From positions 93,560-157,559 of the forward strand of contig MCGO01000094.1 of the NCBI GenBank assembly GCA_002104985.1: a stretch of 64,000 bases of DNA. The letters are read 5' to 3'. This DNA is from Rhizoclosmatium globosum (lineage: Eukaryota; Chytridiomycota; Chytridiomycetes; Chytridiales; Chytriomycetaceae). Shown one piece after another: positions 60,098 through 64,000 of the stretch (the first letter of the stretch is position 1; each line of letters begins with the position of its first letter). The notes beneath the pieces were generated by a model, which had not been told where the DNA came from, made no database searches, and saw only the letters and a program-made list of their open reading frames with translations. The translations under genes and the position numbers were made by a program.

Positions 60098-61867
60098 TCA
60101 TTCGTCAGCTCCCCATGCATGCACAGACAACTTCTGTACTTTCTTGCTGATTTCACCTTCATCCAATAAGTGCTCCTCCAATGGTTGTTCGATTTCCGTT
60201 TCAGTCAAAGTAACAACGGAATCCGAAGATACCAAAACTGCCGACGGTGCATCTTCTACCTTTCCACCCTCTACAATTGCCTCACAAGCCTTCTTCTCCG
60301 GTTCGTTGGTTGTCTCCTCAATGACTTCGATAATCTTTGGTGCCTCTACAATCTCGTCCGCGTCCGCAAAGCTTACTCGCTTTCTTTCAGTTTCATGGAA
60401 TTCAAGTGCAGGTACATCGTCCTTTTCTTCATCTTCCAGTTCAGTGATAGTTGGGCCAGAACGCGTTTCCTTAGTCCCTTGCTCTTCCTCAATTTCCTCC
60501 AACAAATCGCGCTCAAAGGAAGTAAGGAGCTCCAATTTAGACATTTCGGCTCTTGTTTCGGCATAGTCACGCTCCTCGCGATCATTCTTCTCGTTTTCTG
60601 GAGCGTTCGGGTCTTTCTCCTCGATTTTGGAGAGCTGTTCGTCACGAAATGCGACCAATCTTGGGTCTGCGAGTTCAGGAGTTTCTTCTTCGGGGCCGTA
60701 TTTCTCGATGCGGCGGGCACGAGCTTCTTCTTGGATCTTTTTGAGAGCTGGGAGAAAGACGATGAGATGACGATTGAAACTGAAATTGGGCTTACCTTCA
60801 AAGTTACGATCGTGCTCCTTTCTTTCCTCCTCACGTTGACGAGTTCTTTCTTCACGTTCAGCTTCCATACCGCCAAGGGCCCTTTGGACGAATGAGCAAA
60901 TAGTTAAATAATCGTAGAAGAACATACCAAGCTTCGGTGGCGAGACGTTCTTTATCGAACACCGGACGATCATCCAAGTAAGTTAGCTTCTTTAAACGGG
61001 AGACCATGGTACGGCGGTAGTTCATGATCTTTGGAATCACTGGGTTGGACATGATATTCAAGACACACTACAACATAAGCCGCGTTAGCGACAAGAAACT
61101 CGCAAATAGTATACTAACGAGCTCGGGCATTTTTTCAAAGACTTCCAACACCTCAGGGTCCTCGATTTGGTTGAATGACAAATCTACAATTTCGAGACTC
61201 GGGCATTCTAATAAATGCATGATATCCTGGGCAGATTTGAGATAATTATGGTCCATTTGAAGAGTTTTAAGCTTTGGAAGGCCGGAAAGGCCAGAGATGG
61301 ACTTGATTAAGTTGTTTCCAAGGTTGATTGTGTCCAAGTCCTGGAGTGCATCAAGATTGTCTGATTTAAGAATTAGGATTCTTGATATATTATAAAGAAT
61401 TTGTTGATGTACCGATTACTTGAATGCAATTTTGGTGCAAGAATCTGTGGGTGGTGACTGTCAACTTCACTGACATCTTACATTAAACTCACAAGCAGCG
61501 TAGCTCAGTCAAAGCTTCCAGATTTTTAATCTGAGAAAGTCCGTTTCCTTCAAGCCACAGTGAGCGTAGCCCAGTGTATTTCTCGAGGTTTTCAATGTCA
61601 GCAAAACCTTTGAACAGTATCAGTTATGAGATTCAGACTATCCTTAGATCACCTTTAAAATGAAGATAGATCTTGTCGTTTAATTCGGGCGTGGCGTAGG
61701 CCTGCTGCTCCAGACAAAGCTGTTTGAGGTACTTTGGTGTCATCTTCGTGTTCCTGGGAATGAAGGATAAGTTTAGATGTCTTCCTAAGTTAACAGGCTA
61801 CTCACCCCTTTTCATCAACTTCGCGAGCGTCGCGTCCAAAGAAACGGCGGGGAGGACGAGCAAGCAT
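60098..61867 (-). CDS. DNAAF1: dynein axonemal assembly factor 1 (LRRC50/ODA7)
   Basis: About eight exons (first three 61806-61867, 61653-61753, ending near 61607). The N-terminus [15 protein letters not shown] leads to [25 protein letters not shown] and the leucine-rich repeats: [84 protein letters not shown]. The LRR cap has the hallmark [21 protein letters not shown] followed by [19 protein letters not shown]. The C-terminal part is Glu/Lys-rich. DNAAF1 helps preassemble axonemal dynein heavy chains in the cytoplasm. The frame is intact. It is head-to-head with LRRC49, with 40 bp between the start codons. Confidence 0.93.
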
Positions 61868-61907
61868 GTTTTTGTGTTAGTTTCTGTTTGTGACAATTAT
61901 TCGTGAA
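61868..61907. promoter_or_regulatory. 40-bp divergent spacer, DNAAF1 / LRRC49
   Basis: The ATG of DNAAF1 (61867, minus) and that of LRRC49 (61908, plus) are separated by only 40 bp, so both genes must share their core promoter or each promoter lies inside the other's transcript. Confidence 0.6.
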
Positions 61908-63871
61908 ATGCGTCCACATCCTTCTGTGGGATCCTCCTTTAATTACGTTCCAAGAACATCATCTATTTCAAATGCGAAACAAGCGTGGGGATCTGGCTCT
62001 ATGCAACCATCTGTTGCAGGATCATCTGTTAAACTTGAATCGGTCCCAAACAGGATTCAGGAGTATCAATTAGCTCTGCGGCAGACTTAATAGATAAGCC
62101 GGTCATAAAGAATTTGAGACCTGAAGATATTCCATTCCAAGTACTTGTTTGTTATTGTTCTGACATCTCTAAATTTTACATCAATAGAGAGCTGAAGAAT
62201 GAACGCGAATTGAATCCGGAGAGAATCAATCTAAATAGAAAGAGCCTTCAAGTATGTGAAAGAAGTTAGCCGTATACGAATTTTAATTGAATGTAGTCTT
62301 GCGTGATTCTTTCAAACGAAGAACGCCTCCGACTGTTGAATTATCAATCCAACTCCATCACCAAGATTGAGCACTTAGATGATTTGAGAAATTTGGTGTT
62401 CTTAGACTTCTACAACAATGCGATTGAGAAAATAGAGGGACTGGACTATCTTTCTAATCTACGCGTGTTGATGGTAAAAAGACCGGCCATGCCACGCAAA
62501 ATCTTAAAAAAAAAACTTATATAGCTTGGAAGAAACAAATACAAAAGATTGAGGGTCTTGAATCACTCTCAAAGTTGGACGTCTTGGACTTACATGCAAA
62601 CCAAATCACAACCGTCGGTTCGTAAATTCGAGGCTTCCCTAAATTATTCATTAATTTTGTTCTTTAGAGAACTTGGAGCCTCTGACTAGCCTGCTGTTCT
62701 CAACCTCGAGGATAATAGCATAAATACTCTTCACAAGCTTCCCATTCCAACCTTAGCCGAGCTCAACCTCAAGAGGAATCAAGTAAATTATGTTATACGA
62801 TATATTGTTTGCATAGCTAATGGTGGTCTTACTCAAGATACAAACAATACACGGTATTCAATCTCTCGTAAATTTGAAGCGGCTGGTCCTCTCCAACAAT
62901 AATGTCGCGTCATTTGAAAACATCATTGATCTTTTGCTCTCGACGACACTACTTGAGCTCTCACTCGAAGGGAATCCGATAACAGCCGACCAATATTATC
63001 GCCTGATTTTGGCAAATCGAATCAAGACTCTCAAATACTTGGATGGAAAGCGAATCTCTGAAGAAGAGAAGCGAACCGCGCTCAGATTGCAAAACGCGAA
63101 ACGGAGCGTCGAAAAGAGACTGAACGAGTTTTGAGTCAGGCTGAAGAGAGAAAAAAGGCGGTAGATGTCATCAAAAGACGCTGGAATCTAGATATGGAGA
63201 TTGAAAGGAAGCGTTATAAAGGGTTCATGGATTATATGGGTAAAGCGAGCGTAGATGATGATGGAAGTGGGTTGAACAAGAAGGGGAAACCGTCAAAGTC
63301 CGATGAAGGTGCTGTTGGTGGTCTAATTATACAGAAGGAAATCAGATGTTCTTGTGAGTTTAAAGCTCTCCTTTCGTCATTTGAATGAAAAATAACAGTA
63401 TGGCAACGACTCTCTGTCACTGTTTGAGAAAGCTGAAACGACCGGAATAACAAACAATATACTTTCAATACATTGATATCAAGAAGCTCTCTGGCGCTCT
63501 CTCTAAAGTAAAGAGATTCTTTGAAGTGGATACAATCACATTCTCCGACAACAATATGAATTCATTGAAGAAGGTGAATTTTGTTTCAAGTCCAACGAAA
63601 CTTATGAATAAGGATGTAGATTGAAGTTCTTTCGCAACTGTCTGTGTCAAAGCCGTTGACGGTTGTCATCGAAAACAACGCAATTATTGATTCACCTTTC
63701 TTCTTTCATTATACGTTATTTCGGTTATGTCGCTTTTCGCATCATAACGTTATCAAGACGTTGAATGGGACGGAAATCACATCTGAAATGCTCGATGAAG
63801 CTGTAATTCGATTTGGTGAGCCTCGCATACTAAGAAACATTGGTGTAATTAAGCTATGTAAGGTGTTTTGA
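61908..63871 (+). CDS. LRRC49: LRRC49, tubulin polyglutamylase complex subunit (five one-base breaks)
   Basis: The order of leucine-rich repeats is that of LRRC49: LNPERINLNRKSLQSC, LRLLNYQSNSITKIEHL, LRNLVFLDFYNNAIEKIEGL, KLDVLDLHANQIT, LAELNLKRNQI, LKRLVLSNNNVASFENI, LLELSLEGNPIT, LKYLDGKRISEEEKR, then KKAVDVIKRRWNLDME and a C-terminal half with YIDIKKLSGALSKVKRFF and PLTVVIENNAIIDS. LRRC49 is a subunit of the complex that adds glutamate side chains to axonemal tubulin. Five places need one added base: 62087 (TT), 62537 (AAA), 62694 (CTGCTG), 63091 (AAAA) and 63463 (TTT). The first intron acceptor and the extreme C-terminus beyond 63830 are uncertain; a further frame continues to about 63960. 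Confidence 0.85.
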
Positions 63872-64000
63872 GGGCGGGTCTCTTGAAAACCGCGAGTATG
63901 GCGACGATGGAGTCATTTTCGCGGGAGTTTGGATCTGACGGCTTTGATGCAACTGATGTTCGTCCTCGCAATTACTATTACACGTGAAACTCAAGCCCGT
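63872..64000. other. 3' flank, unresolved
   Basis: Two overlapping short frames (one starting ATG at about 63898) could be the true C-terminus of LRRC49 or the start of another gene cut by the window edge. Neither can be supported. Confidence 0.3.

Noticed and set aside
60144..60895. Plus-strand open frames (140 and 241 residues) opposite the DNAAF1 C-terminus
   Set aside because: Complement of a Glu/Lys-rich coding region; no start context, no domain.

Overview
The window looks like nuclear DNA of a zoosporic (flagellated) fungus, most likely a chytrid. Genes are dense, on both strands, and split by short GT-AG introns of mostly 45-65 nt. Alongside general fungal genes (class V myosin, IPI1, pirin, PRP43, GAPDH, a Crypton recombinase) there are four genes found only where motile cilia exist: LRRC56 (ODA8), ODAD1/CCDC114 (outer-arm docking), DNAAF1 (LRRC50/ODA7) and LRRC49 (tubulin polyglutamylase complex). 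I do not name a species.

Layout. 1-2660: 5'-truncated Crypton-type tyrosine recombinase. 3106-3320: 75-bp tandem repeat. 4065-5865: PIF1 helicase. 6843-8011: pirin. 8065-9009 (-): secreted RNase T2 homologue without key catalytic residues. 9110-10457: SAP-like/coiled-coil protein. 10565-12200 (-): broken copy, and 12635-14130 (-): intact copy, of a C2H2 zinc-finger factor. 14374-17576: AZUL-HECT (UBE3A-type) ubiquitin ligase. 17813-19351: LRRC56. 19594-19958: small repeat protein behind a heat-shock element. 20238-21647 (-): GAPDH. 22690-23326 (-): MOB4-like remnant. 23538-26851 (-): two BTB-TLDc paralogues. 26884-27716 (-): unknown. 27747-28638 (-): mitochondrial ClpP. 28962-34392: myosin V. 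34555: tRNA-Ser(CGA). 35342-36217: intronless QorB-like oxidoreductase. 36278-39424: ankyrin/RING protein. 39601-45455: three consecutive seven-membrane-segment proteins, the last two a tandem pair with large ectodomains. 45521: second identical tRNA-Ser(CGA). 46015-46753: hyperacidic protein. 46932-48779 (-): disordered protein. 48887-51335: PRP43. 51549-53858: ODAD1. 53970-56709 (-): two related unknown proteins. 56816-60066: IPI1. 60098-61867 (-): DNAAF1. 61908-63871: LRRC49.

The most interesting points are the concentration of outer-dynein-arm and axoneme genes between 51.5 and 63.9 kb with an uncharacterised paralogue pair inside it, the tandem 7TM receptor-like pair, and the pseudo-catalytic RNase T2. 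A technical warning goes with these: about seventeen single-base frame breaks interrupt otherwise convincing genes. Nearly all are one missing base, often in a homopolymer. They look more like assembly errors than biology, so frame-broken genes here should not be called pseudogenes without read support.
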